A stretch of DNA of 64,000 bases, taken from Shouchella clausii. GTDB lineage: Bacteria > Bacillota > Bacilli > Bacillales > Bacillaceae_D. The notes beneath the pieces were generated by a model. That model saw only the letters and a list, made by a program, of their open reading frames with translations. It did not search any database and was not told the DNA's origin. A program made the translations under genes and the position numbers. Shown piece by piece: positions 34,684-42,781 of this stretch. Position 1 is the stretch's first letter. Every line of letters begins with the position of its first letter. Location of the stretch: contig NZ_BCXJ01000003.1 in NCBI RefSeq assembly GCF_001598215.1, positions 186,001-250,000 of the forward strand, in the 5' to 3' direction.

Positions 34684-34698
34684 TTGAACACCGTTCAA
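34684..34698. promoter_or_regulatory. perfect palindrome upstream of the cysH promoter
   Basis: TTGAACACCGTTCAA is a perfect 6-3-6 inverted repeat placed 14 bases upstream of the -35 box of the sulfate operon, the position of an activator site (for example a LysR-type CysL-like protein). Which protein binds is not shown here. Confidence 0.5.
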
Positions 34699-34824
34699 GA
34701 AAATACAAACCTTTGTCGATCATGAAAAGTCAGTCCCTTATTGTTACAGCAAAATTCAAAAAGCCCGTCGATGTTCAAATGGAGCTAGAAAAAGTTTCGT
34801 TAGGGGGCAATCAAGCAACTTGTC

Positions 34825-34878
34825 TTGACAAAAGTCTAATTAGACCTCATACTCAGCGTTACAGTCTAATTAGACTGT
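34825..34878 (+). promoter_or_regulatory. promoter with twin palindromic operators before the esterase gene
   Basis: TTGACA (34825-34830), 17 bases, CATACT (34848-34853). The 12-base palindrome GTCTAATTAGAC occurs twice: 34834-34845, inside the -35/-10 spacer, and 34864-34875, just after the start point, where it extends to an 18-base perfect palindrome (34861-34878). The centres are exactly 30 bases apart, about three helical turns, so two dimers would bind on the same face. Strong repression is expected. The regulator is not identified; the PadR gene downstream is one candidate. Confidence 0.75.
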
Positions 34879-34904
34879 CGCAATCAAAGAAAGAAGGTTT
34901 TACG

Positions 34905-35621
34905 ATGAAATCAATTTTATTAATCGGACAATCAAATATGGCGGGAAGAGGATTTGTTGAAGACGTACCGCCTATTTATAATGAGCACATCCATATGTTG
35001 CGGAATGGCAGATGGCAAATGATGGCTGAACCCCTCCATTTTGATCGGCATGTATCTGGTATTGGGCCAGCCGCTTCTTTTGCTCAGGCTTGGACAACGG
35101 ATCATCCAGGTGAATCCATTGGGTTAATTCCATGTGCGGAAGGAGGTAGCTCTATTGATGAGTGGACAATAGACGGTCCACTGGTCAGACATGCGATCTC
35201 TGAAGCAACGTTCGCTACGGAAACGAGTGAATTAATAGGGATATTATGGCACCAAGGAGAAAGTGACAGTTTCGGAGAACGTTTTAAGACATATGAGAAT
35301 AAGTTGCTCTCATTATTTATACATTTGAGAGAAAAATTGAATGTACCAAATATCCCTATTATTGTCGGTGAATTAGGGCGTTATCTTGGAGAGAGCGGAT
35401 TTGGAAAAAACGCTGTAGAGTTTAAGCAAATAAACCAGATTTTGTATAAAATTGCTGATAACGAAGAAAACTGCTACTTTGTAACATCAAAAGGCTTGAC
35501 AGCAAATCCAGATGGCATTCATATTGATGCGACCTCCCAAAGGAAATTTGGACTACGGTATTATGAAGCTTTTTCAAAACAAAAACACGTTATAGATCCT
35601 TTGGACATCGAGGATGAATAG
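34905..35621 (+). CDS. SGNH-type carbohydrate esterase (CE6/sialate O-acetylesterase-like)
   Basis: A 238-residue hydrolase. MKSILLIGQSNMAGRGFVED holds the catalytic Ser in GQSNMAGRG; ASFAQAW and LIPCAEGGSSIDEW follow; GILWHQGESDS is the conserved HQGESD block; and the C-terminal GIHIDATSQRKFGLRY carries the catalytic His region (DGIHID). This is the DUF303/CE6 family, which removes acetyl groups from sugars such as xylan or sialic acid. No signal peptide is seen, so it acts in the cytoplasm. Start at 34905 follows AGAAGG; upstream open frame runs through the operators and is not coding. An unusual open frame continues past its TAG. Confidence 0.82.
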   Translation: MKSILLIGQSNMAGRGFVEDVPPIYNEHIHMLRNGRWQMMAEPLHFDRHVSGIGPAASFAQAWTTDHPGESIGLIPCAEGGSSIDEWTIDGPLVRHAISEATFATETSELIGILWHQGESDSFGERFKTYENKLLSLFIHLREKLNVPNIPIIVGELGRYLGESGFGKNAVEFKQINQILYKIADNEENCYFVTSKGLTANPDGIHIDATSQRKFGLRYYEAFSKQKHVIDPLDIEDE

Positions 35622-35757
35622 ATTGCTAAGGAAGCAAAGCGTGAACTTACTAAAAATGAAGCCATGTTTGTTCAAAGTACGAAGTTTGCTTTAGGACAAT
35701 TGAGTTTTAAAGAGTTTTCTTCTCATGTTTCCAAAATCAATCAAAGCGAGGAGTGAT
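35622..35757 (+). pseudogene. open in-frame stretch after the esterase stop, possible C-terminal remnant
   Basis: After the esterase TAG (35619-35621) the same frame is open for 44 codons with coding-like content (KEAKRELTKNEAMFVQSTKF, ALGQLSFKEFSSHVSKINQS) and ends in TGA right at the ribosome binding site of the PadR gene. No start with a ribosome binding site is seen. It could be a lost C-terminal extension, the tail of a deleted gene, or chance. It resembles no family I can name. Confidence 0.3.
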
Positions 35758-35760
35758 CCA

Positions 35761-36306
35761 TTGATCCCACTATTAATTTTAGGTTTGTTAAAAGAAAAAC
35801 CAGGTTCCTACGGGTATGAGCTTCTGGCCATTATGAATGAGAGACATTACAAGTTTGTCGTCAATTACACCAAAGGGTCATTTTATTACAATATTCAACA
35901 GTTAGAGGAAAAAAGAATGATTCAACGCATTGTTGAAGAAAGAGAAGCTGAATCGAGAGAAAAAAACAAATACATTCTTACCGATTTAGGAGTGGAGGAG
36001 TTTAATCGTTTAATGACAAAGTACGGGTCAAAAACAGATTATATAAATCTATCTTTTTATAGCGCAATGCTTTTCGAAGGTGAATACGACAAAGAAAAGA
36101 TGAAAGAACTCGTTCTTGTTCAAATTAAACAAACAGAGAAAAAAATTGCTCTCTTAGAGGACACTTTGACAAATCGGGCAAATCTTATGAAAAATTTCCG
36201 CCGTATGTTAGAAAATTCCCTTTCACACCATAAAGTGAACGTGGCCTGGTTTCATGAAATTTTAAAGGAAATCGATACAGAAATCACGGAGAACGAGTTA
36301 TCATAA
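35761..36306 (+). CDS. PadR family transcriptional regulator
   Basis: A 181-residue regulator. Residues 1-85 form the PadR winged helix (LIPLLILGLLKEKPGSYGYE, KGSFYYNIQQLEEKRMIQRI, YILTDLGVEEFNRLM) and the C-terminal part is helical (EYDKEKMKELVLVQIKQTEK), the VirR/PadR_C layout. The TTG at 35761 is preferred because GAGGAGTG lies eight bases upstream; an ATG at 35725 has no good site. It is 140 bases after the esterase gene on the same strand and may control it. Ligand unknown. Confidence 0.87.
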   Translation: MIPLLILGLLKEKPGSYGYELLAIMNERHYKFVVNYTKGSFYYNIQQLEEKRMIQRIVEEREAESREKNKYILTDLGVEEFNRLMTKYGSKTDYINLSFYSAMLFEGEYDKEKMKELVLVQIKQTEKKIALLEDTLTNRANLMKNFRRMLENSLSHHKVNVAWFHEILKEIDTEITENELS

Positions 36307-36401
36307 TAGAACTTTACCGATTTTCTACCTACGCTGGTGTGGTTACTAATGAATAAAAGAACCCTCCGTTAATAAGGACTTTAGCGCAATCGTTAATTAT
36401 T

Positions 36402-36421
36402 AGCCTCCATTGTTAGAGGCT
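36402..36421 (+). terminator. weak hairpin after the PadR gene
   Basis: AGCCTC (36402-36407) and GAGGCT (36416-36421) form a 6-base stem with an 8-base loop; a pyrimidine-rich stretch with TTTTT comes only after about 20 bases. It is a possible terminator in a 265-base gap that otherwise shows nothing recognisable. Confidence 0.35.
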
Positions 36422-36571
36422 GATTTGGTCAATTCCTTTTTCTGGGACTCTGCTTCTGGTTCGGTTCGGCAGGTGCTGAACTATACAGTTGGAGTAATGA
36501 GAATAACCGTAGCACCTGCAGAAGATATAGTCGTATCCACAAGATAGATCTTTGCTTTGACTTTTGCAGTC

Positions 36572-37228
36572 TTACGATTGCAACTTCGCCAACCTTTTTC
36601 GCATTTTCCCTTTCCATTCGTCCGCTAGAGCATCGACTGCTAAAATTCGTTCCATCGCCTGCTTGTCTGTTGGCTTGCGGAAATACGTTTCACAGACAAA
36701 CAAAACCGACACTTTGTCAGGATGAGGATCAAGAAGTGCAACTTCCCCATCAGTTCGTACAATACCTTCATGGAGCACACGGGCTAAATAACCAGTATAT
36801 CCTGTTTCAACAATTCGTTTTAATAGCGAGTTAAACCCCGTGTGTTTGTCGATCGTGCTGCATGGGTTACGTGCTTGTGTGATTTGAATGATCGCCTCTC
36901 CTAATTGAAAAATATCTCCTATGTGGACATCTTTTTCTAGCATATTCGTCACCGTCACGTTTTCGCCAAAAGCTGCTGGAGGAAGGGGCTTTCCAAATTC
37001 TTTTTCCCATTTTGCATAATGTTCGTACGGATATAGGCAAACCGCTCGATCTGGGCCGCCGTGGTTTTTCTTATCGGCAACATCATCCCTTTCAAAGCCA
37101 TTTTTAGACAAAAACACCGCTTCTGTTTGCTGTTTCTGGATGCCGCTAACCATCTGTTTGCCGTCGCCATAATCGAGCGTTTTTGGCTTTCCAATCGACA
37201 GCCTCTCTATTTTTATTGAACTTGTCAT
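36572..37228 (-). CDS. MOSC domain protein (YflK/YiiM-like)
   Basis: A 218-residue protein with a MOSC (molybdenum cofactor sulfurase C-terminal) domain: KKNHGGPDRAVCLYPYEHYA, AFGENVTVTNMLEKDVHIGD, and the conserved Cys block ITQARNPCSTIDKHTGF, followed by the YiiM-type 3-alpha C-terminal region. MOSC proteins of this kind bind or use molybdenum cofactor to reduce N-hydroxylated compounds, the Cys being the Mo ligand. It stands alone between PadR and a TPR protein. Similar to B. subtilis YflK; physiological substrate unknown. Confidence 0.9.
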   Translation of the reverse strand: MTSSIKIERLSIGKPKTLDYGDGKQMVSGIQKQQTEAVFLSKNGFERDDVADKKNHGGPDRAVCLYPYEHYAKWEKEFGKPLPPAAFGENVTVTNMLEKDVHIGDIFQLGEAIIQITQARNPCSTIDKHTGFNSLLKRIVETGYTGYLARVLHEGIVRTDGEVALLDPHPDKVSVLFVCETYFRKPTDKQAMERILAVDALADEWKGKMRKRLAKLQS

Positions 37229-37500
37229 CTTCTATTACACTCCTTTTCAAGACAAAACGTCGTTTTTTCGTTTGCTCCATTATCGCATGTTTTCTCGTTT
37301 TATACATATTTGGGCAACGTATGTCTTCCCTCTTCGGCTTTGCAACATTAAGGACAACAACCGTTCTTCCGTTTCATTCTTGCCTCATTTTTTTATCATT
37401 ATCGTGATAATCATCAGATCACTATTGAAAAATATGAAAAATAAGGTTATAAACTAGTATAAAAGGTCCATTCCTTTATTCTCATTCAGGAGGTGCACTA

Positions 37501-38403
37501 ATGTCAGAAGACGCCTTTATGACAAAACGCAATGAAGGAGAAAAAAGCTTGGTTTCTATCAACCAAGCCGAGAGTGAAGAGAGAGTTTGTCACCAGTCAT
37601 TACGCCCAATTGAACGAGAGCCCAGTAAACAAACGTTGTCCACTTATCCTAGCTTGGCCGATGTACTAGGCTTAAAGCTAGATGAATTGCTGTTAGAAAC
37701 GAAAAAACCAGTCGATGATTGGGTTTCCTTCATTCTGGAAGAGATTAGGCATGCGATCCGTCGTGATGACTTTGCGGCAGTGAAAGCACTTGTCGTTGAG
37801 CACCTGAATAACCCAACTTTTCAGTCACCTAAACTACGACAGTTTCTGCTTTGGCATCAAGCAATTATTGTTTACTATGTAGACGATAATCAACACGAAG
37901 CAATGCAATTGCTCAACAGCGCGTTAAACGCTACAGGATATGCTACTAAATCAACGCCTAGCGCCCAAGAGCTAGGGATTCTTATCCGTTTAGCGCTGCT
38001 CCATTCTGAAGAGGGCAACAATGACCAAGCGATACGCCTTTTTAAACAAGCCTTAAAAACACCTTGTCCAAAAACTGCCCATACAAACCTCGCCCTCTAT
38101 TTGCGTATATATGACCATTTGGTACAGTTGTTATATGAAAGCAACGATTTCTACCAAGCGATTGAATATGCAGATAAAGGACTGAAACTCACGAGTGAAA
38201 ACGACTATTTGCCTATTAAAGGAGAACTTCATTACATGCGCGGCAAATCGTTTCACCGCCTTGGCCAACAAGAAGAAGCGCTATTGGATTTGCAACTGTC
38301 CTTTACACTCTTTCAAACTGTTGACTTGAAAAGCAAGGCTGAAATGGTCCAAAAACAGTTAGCACTTCTTCAAGAAGGGAAGGAACTGCCTTTTCACTGT
38401 TAA
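37501..38403 (+). CDS. TPR-containing regulator (RNPP-like) with degenerate HTH
   Basis: A 300-residue protein. Residues about 90-295 are tetratricopeptide repeats (LGILIRLALLHSEEGNNDQA, LYLRIYDHLVQLLYESNDFY, GELHYMRGKSFHRLGQQEEA). Residues 45-65 (REPSKQTLSTYPSLADVLGL, then KLDELL) match the end of an XRE HTH as found in NprR/PlcR-like or Rgg-like proteins, but the first half of the HTH is not recognisable in this frame, and the neighbouring frame shows an RRLYDK-like piece, suggesting an old frameshift. AGGAGGTG precedes the ATG. DNA binding may be lost, leaving a peptide-binding TPR protein. Function unknown. Confidence 0.65.
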   Translation: MSEDAFMTKRNEGEKSLVSINQAESEERVCHQSLRPIEREPSKQTLSTYPSLADVLGLKLDELLLETKKPVDDWVSFILEEIRHAIRRDDFAAVKALVVEHLNNPTFQSPKLRQFLLWHQAIIVYYVDDNQHEAMQLLNSALNATGYATKSTPSAQELGILIRLALLHSEEGNNDQAIRLFKQALKTPCPKTAHTNLALYLRIYDHLVQLLYESNDFYQAIEYADKGLKLTSENDYLPIKGELHYMRGKSFHRLGQQEEALLDLQLSFTLFQTVDLKSKAEMVQKQLALLQEGKELPFHC

Positions 38404-38462
38404 CATTGCGTAAACCGATTTGCCCGATAGAAGTACGTCACCATTAGCAGCACGCCATGTAT

Positions 38463-39818
38463 TCATGCAATCAACAGGCTACACACATAGGCAATCACAA
38501 CAATAAACAATAAATAGCTAAAAGCAAACGCAACGTTCTTACGGATAATGCTGTACGGATTGGCATTTAGCTGCATCGCCAAAATCGTTGGTGTAACATT
38601 AAATGGGCCTATCATGACTGTGCCAAGTCCAACGCCAATGAGCAATAGGCTGATGCCGTAAGGATAGGCCGCAACTTGTTCTTGTAAAAACGGTGATAGA
38701 ATCGCAATTGAAATAAGAGGATGGAAGCCGATAAGGGCAAAGCCAAAAACGCATAATCCAACAAGCAAATAAAACAAAAACAACGATCCTTCTTGATAAG
38801 TAAAAGCAAAAAAGGCATTCATATACTCAAACCAAATTGTGTAAGGAAACACTTCCACAAAAAAGCCTGCCGCCAAAAACAAGAAAAACAAGCTGTGAAG
38901 CTGTGTCGTATTGCCCTTTAAATAGAGAAAAGCAAGTTTTTTAAAGCGCCTTGGCCTTTTAATCACCACTGCCCATAAAAACGTGAATGGGATAATAAGC
39001 ACGGTTACCGAAAATAAAAATGATTGCGGGATAAACGCATTTACAGCAAGAAGCAAAACGATAAAACCCGTAATCGCTATTGCGAGCTGCATTAATTTCC
39101 GCCGCAATAATTTAGGATTCCCTATTTGTTCCTGCTGTACAATAAGCTCGCCCCCTTTTAATTGGCGGTTGTGCAAAAACCAGTCAATTGAGAGAAACAG
39201 GACGCTTATTACAAGTAGCGTCGGCAACAACGCCACATAATTTGTACCTGTCAAATCAATCGTGGAAGCGACGAGAATTTCCGTAGGGCTCCATAACAAA
39301 ACAAGGGCATATGCCCGCAATATACTGTGGGCAAAAAAGCGTTGGATGACAGCAGAGCTGACTTGGCTAAGCTTGCTCTTGACCGTCGCCACAACAACCG
39401 GGACAGTGGCCACATTTAAAAATAGCGTCAGCATATACGACATCACCGATGTGCGTCGATATAGCCGAACCATGTTTAATTTAGGAGGCTTGCTAATCAT
39501 TTGCCCAAGTGCGCGGTCGTACTTGCCTGCTGCTATAATGGTGCTCATAAACGGTAAAACAAACAAAAGTGCCAACAATCCAGTCATTGAGCCAAACAAG
39601 TTAAAAAAAACAACTTCTTTTGGGACATAAATAAAATAAAAAAGAAACCCTAATAAGAAGAAAGAAAGGCCAGCCCATAAGTATAGCTGACGAGCTCTTC
39701 GAATATTAACGACTATAACAATGAATGCGAGAATACCACTCACCGTTTGAACCCATGGAGTATGGTATATCTGGTCAGTTATATATAGAAGGACGATTAG
39801 AAAATATAAATGAAAAAT
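38463..39818 (-). CDS. polytopic membrane protein, transporter-like, unknown function
   Basis: A protein of about 450 residues with roughly 12 to 14 membrane helices and few charged loops, ending VAFAFSYLLFIVVIAYVCSL. The layout with long helices, an amphipathic centre and MIGPFNVTPTILAMQLNANP near the end recalls ion-transporter superfamily permeases, but I recognise no family. Start is uncertain: the only usual start codon near the beginning is a GTG (39827) lying inside the ribosome binding site GGGAGGTG, whereas an ATT at 39816-39818 has ideal spacing of eight bases; I give the ATT. It is divergent from the HTH protein at 40148 and convergent with the TPR gene. Confidence 0.6.
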   Translation of the reverse strand: MFHLYFLIVLLYITDQIYHTPWVQTVSGILAFIVIVVNIRRARQLYLWAGLSFFLLGFLFYFIYVPKEVVFFNLFGSMTGLLALLFVLPFMSTIIAAGKYDRALGQMISKPPKLNMVRLYRRTSVMSYMLTLFLNVATVPVVVATVKSKLSQVSSAVIQRFFAHSILRAYALVLLWSPTEILVASTIDLTGTNYVALLPTLLVISVLFLSIDWFLHNRQLKGGELIVQQEQIGNPKLLRRKLMQLAIAITGFIVLLLAVNAFIPQSFLFSVTVLIIPFTFLWAVVIKRPRRFKKLAFLYLKGNTTQLHSLFFLFLAAGFFVEVFPYTIWFEYMNAFFAFTYQEGSLFLFYLLVGLCVFGFALIGFHPLISIAILSPFLQEQVAAYPYGISLLLIGVGLGTVMIGPFNVTPTILAMQLNANPYSIIRKNVAFAFSYLLFIVVIAYVCSLLIA

Positions 39819-39827
39819 GGCTCGCAC

Positions 39828-40147
39828 CTCCCTCTATCATCATTCTCATTCTATTCAGTATTTCATCCATGATCGAATCACTTGAACCTGTCTGTGGCCA
39901 CTAGAAAAAACGGATCCTGTTATTATTGGAAATGAAAAAACAGATTTCAAAAAAACAATGAATCGTTCATTCGTTATTGTCAACGCGTGAGAAATATGAT
40001 ATATATGTAAAAAGACTCCGTGAAAACGTTTTCTTCTGAATATTCCATATCGACTAATTGTTTGTTTATGGTCTACTCGTTCCTTAAAGGATTGCGAAAG
40101 TAATGGACAAGCCTTCAAAATAGCTATTATAAAGGAGACTTTTTGCC
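39828..40147. other. 320-base intergenic region between divergent genes
   Basis: It must hold the promoters of the membrane-protein gene and the gene at 40148, but I see no clear -35/-10 pair. The motif TGAAAACGTTTTCTTC near 40021-40036 resembles part of a cre site, without a full match. Nothing else is recognised. Confidence 0.4.
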
Positions 40148-40912
40148 ATGCCATTCCCTTCTTATGATGAATTCATGAGCATGAAAACAGCAGACCAACG
40201 CCGCTTGTTGGAAGAAGAGCGTAAGCAATACGGAAACACGCGCATCATTACAGTCGAAGGTTGGAATACAGCAAACTTAGCAAATGTCCTCAACATTCTT
40301 GGCTTGCCGAAGTTAGATAGAAAACCCCCTACTGGCGAAAACCATTCAAGCAAGATTAGGCAACTGCCATTTTTGCCAAAAGACCAGTTGGAAGAGTACA
40401 AAAATAATTACAAGAGAATGAAAGACTTCACAGAATGGGGAAAAATTAATATTGTAGACCGCAAGGAATTAATTACTGCCTGGATTGAAAAGAAAATCAA
40501 GCCTGCTGACTTAGCAAAGCATTTCGGCAAAAGCCCGAGCTATTGGTATAACTACATGCACCGTGTAAAACAATCACCAGCTTTGCGCCGTTCCTCCACC
40601 GAGAAACAAGTCTCAGCTACCATTGAAGAGGCAGGGGAATTTATTCATCCTGAACATAAGCTAGACAGCCAACACACCCAATTAGAAGCGATTCCATCTA
40701 AAAAAAATGGCCTCCATTATCACATCGAAGGCGAGTACTTCGCCAGTGAAGCGAGGCGGCGGATCAAAAGCCTCGACGCCCTTCTCGCAAGTTTGGATAG
40801 CAAATTTAAGCTCTCCCTTTCTTTAGAAGAAATGGATACAGATGAAAAGGACCCTGAATTTTCCGAGCAGGAAATTTTAGAGATCGCGCGCTTGCTCAAA
40901 CGAAAACGGTAA
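40148..40912 (+). CDS. hypothetical protein with HTH-like segment
   Basis: A 254-residue, soluble, charged protein that I cannot place in a family. Residues about 115-140 (ELITAWIEKKIKPADLAKHF, then GKSPSYWYNYMHRVK) look like a helix-turn-helix with a recognition helix after KSPSYW. The C-terminal half is rich in acidic and basic residues and ends in a predicted helix (EQEILEIARLLKRKR). GGAG lies upstream of the ATG and a strong terminator follows, so it is a single-gene unit. Role in DNA binding is suggested, not shown. Confidence 0.6.
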   Translation: MPFPSYDEFMSMKTADQRRLLEEERKQYGNTRIITVEGWNTANLANVLNILGLPKLDRKPPTGENHSSKIRQLPFLPKDQLEEYKNNYKRMKDFTEWGKINIVDRKELITAWIEKKIKPADLAKHFGKSPSYWYNYMHRVKQSPALRRSSTEKQVSATIEEAGEFIHPEHKLDSQHTQLEAIPSKKNGLHYHIEGEYFASEARRRIKSLDALLASLDSKFKLSLSLEEMDTDEKDPEFSEQEILEIARLLKRKR

Positions 40913-40937
40913 CGCATTGTATAAAAGGTGAATAGGC

Positions 40938-40980
40938 AGCAAAAACCAAGTTGGGTATACGACTCAACTTGGTTTTTGCT
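40938..40980. terminator. perfect bidirectional terminator
   Basis: A 16-base perfect stem (40938-40953 with 40965-40980) with an 11-base loop, flanked by AAAAA and TTTTT tracts within the stem. It serves the convergent gene at 40148 and the lipoprotein gene at 41012. Confidence 0.9.
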
Positions 40981-41011
40981 TGTATGAGACCATTTCATTC
41001 GCTATAGCGAT

Positions 41012-42379
41012 TTATTGGATAAACGCATCTAAGTATTGGTCTTGATCTAAGATCATATAGCTGCCGCCAGCACGGTTTACTTCCACACTTACTTCGCGCG
41101 CTTCTGCCAAATGGTCTTCAGCAGCCACTTTTTCAAGCACACTTACCATCGCCTGAACGATCTCTTCTTCTGATGATTCTTCACTAATGCTGCCGCTGTT
41201 CAATTCATTTTGCAACAACAAATCAATTTCGCGCTGAATGTTATCAAGCATAACGCCTTCTACGCTTACTACAACTTCAAACGTGTCCTCGCTTTGGGCA
41301 TTTGATTCTAGCATTAAGTAATTGGAGCCTTGCAGCAACTTCAAGTAGGCTGTAGACGCCTCCTCGATGACGTCTTCATTAACGTTCAACTCTTCCAAGC
41401 CTAACCCAAAAAACATTTTGAATAAGTCGCCAAATTCCTCTTTCTGCTTTGTCCCTTCTTCCTTTTTCTCATCCTCTGATTGATCTCCAGGAGCACGGGC
41501 TGCATATTCTTCTTCATTTTGGAAAACAGTTGCTTGAATCACGGCATCGACATAATCCGCTGCCTCTTGTTCATACTGTTCTTGCTGATCGTATGACAAG
41601 TTGCCAACAGCCGTTAAATCTTTGTCTGGCTTTTCAATTGCTGCTACTTCATCGAACGAAGAAAAGATGTAATTGTTATCCGCTTCGAATTCACGTTCGT
41701 AGCCGTCGATGTCAATGGCATAATCAGCCTTGATTTTGTAGCTCATAACACGGTTTGTATCTTTATCAATATCAAATGACAACTCGAATGAATCGGCAGT
41801 GACTTCATCAATTTCAATATCTTCCGGGTCTTCTTCCCAAATCCTTGCATTGTAATCTACATATGATTGCGCCAAACTTTCAATCAACAACAGCCGGTCG
41901 TCCTCACTGCCGTTATACGTTAGCAAATAAGAGCCGTCCTTTTCTTCGAGCTCAAATTTGTCGAAGAGGTTTTCATCATACTCCTTAAAGTGAGCGAGCG
42001 GATTTTTATGTTGGCTCGTCATCCTGTCTAAAAGGCTTTCATATTTCGCTTTTTCGTCTCGGGTATAAGACATATCGCTAATAAACAAAAACTCTTCGCT
42101 GTCTTTAAACAGCGTCAATTTAGGCGACTCCGTTTCAATATTAGTAACGTTTTCAGCAAAATCATAGGAAGCAACACCCTCTTCTTCCCAACCATAATCA
42201 TCCATTTGTGAAAAGGAAACTTCCACCGATTGCAGGTCTTGATGGGCCTTTTCAGCTGCGGTTAAAACCGATGATGCCGTAAGTTCCTCCTCTTTTGCCT
42301 TTTCCTCCTCTCCTCCAGCGCCTTGATTACATGCTGCTAACATACTGACTCCAATCAATACAGCTAACTGCTTTTTCAT
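41012..42379 (-). CDS. large acidic lipoprotein of unknown function
   Basis: A 455-residue exported lipoprotein: MKKQLAVLIGVSMLAAC is a lipoprotein signal with the lipid-modified Cys, followed by a Glu/Lys-rich linker. The rest is strongly acidic with repeated alternation of beta-like strands (SVEVSFSQMDDYGWEEEGVA, DSFELSFDIDKDTNRVMSYK), similar in outline to the YcdB/LolA-like DUF6612 group, in which such proteins carry or shield lipids outside the membrane. The C-terminal third (LNVNEDVIEEASTAYLKLLQ) differs. AGGAGAGAGG precedes the ATG at 42379. It is monocistronic with a perfect terminator. The assignment to DUF6612 or DUF5105 is tentative. Confidence 0.65.
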   Translation of the reverse strand: MKKQLAVLIGVSMLAACNQGAGGEEEKAKEEELTASSVLTAAEKAHQDLQSVEVSFSQMDDYGWEEEGVASYDFAENVTNIETESPKLTLFKDSEEFLFISDMSYTRDEKAKYESLLDRMTSQHKNPLAHFKEYDENLFDKFELEEKDGSYLLTYNGSEDDRLLLIESLAQSYVDYNARIWEEDPEDIEIDEVTADSFELSFDIDKDTNRVMSYKIKADYAIDIDGYEREFEADNNYIFSSFDEVAAIEKPDKDLTAVGNLSYDQQEQYEQEAADYVDAVIQATVFQNEEEYAARAPGDQSEDEKKEEGTKQKEEFGDLFKMFFGLGLEELNVNEDVIEEASTAYLKLLQGSNYLMLESNAQSEDTFEVVVSVEGVMLDNIQREIDLLLQNELNSGSISEESSEEEIVQAMVSVLEKVAAEDHLAEAREVSVEVNRAGGSYMILDQDQYLDAFIQ

Positions 42380-42781
42380 ATCCTCTCTCCTTTTTACCAT
42401 GACAATAGTCCTTATTTTCACTAAATTTCACCTGGTCATCTTATCCTGCTATTCCTTTTGTTTCCTTTTCAAACCCCCCGTTGCAAAAAAAAATGACGCT
42501 AAACTGCTTTTTGATTTGCCACAAACCATAATTGTGCCTCTTTAATCGTAACGAATCATTGTTTTTTTCGCAACTACATATTTTATAAAAGAACGAGTTT
42601 TAAAGGGGCCTTTCTTTCTTTTAGGTGTTTTTTCAACGTAGTCTCGAAATCATCTGTTATGATATACTTTCCAACGTCCTAAAAGGTTTCACCCCTTTAC
42701 GAGCACCCCGGGAAGGATTTGCCTTCCCATCAGCGAATTTACCAAACAACGAATTGCTCGATTTTGACAAGGAGGGACAAT
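42380..42781. other. 402-base intergenic region between lipoprotein and acyl-CoA synthetase genes
   Basis: It must carry two divergent promoters. A possible -10 TATAAA lies near 42591-42596 with TTGTTT about 30 bases upstream, but spacing is poor. The region 42640-42780 ahead of the synthetase gene shows no riboswitch or operator I can recognise. Confidence 0.35.

Noticed and set aside
34629-34904. N-terminal extension of the esterase reading frame
   Set aside because: The frame is open upstream but runs through a promoter and two operators, has no ribosome binding site, and the family starts at MKSILLIGQSN (34905).
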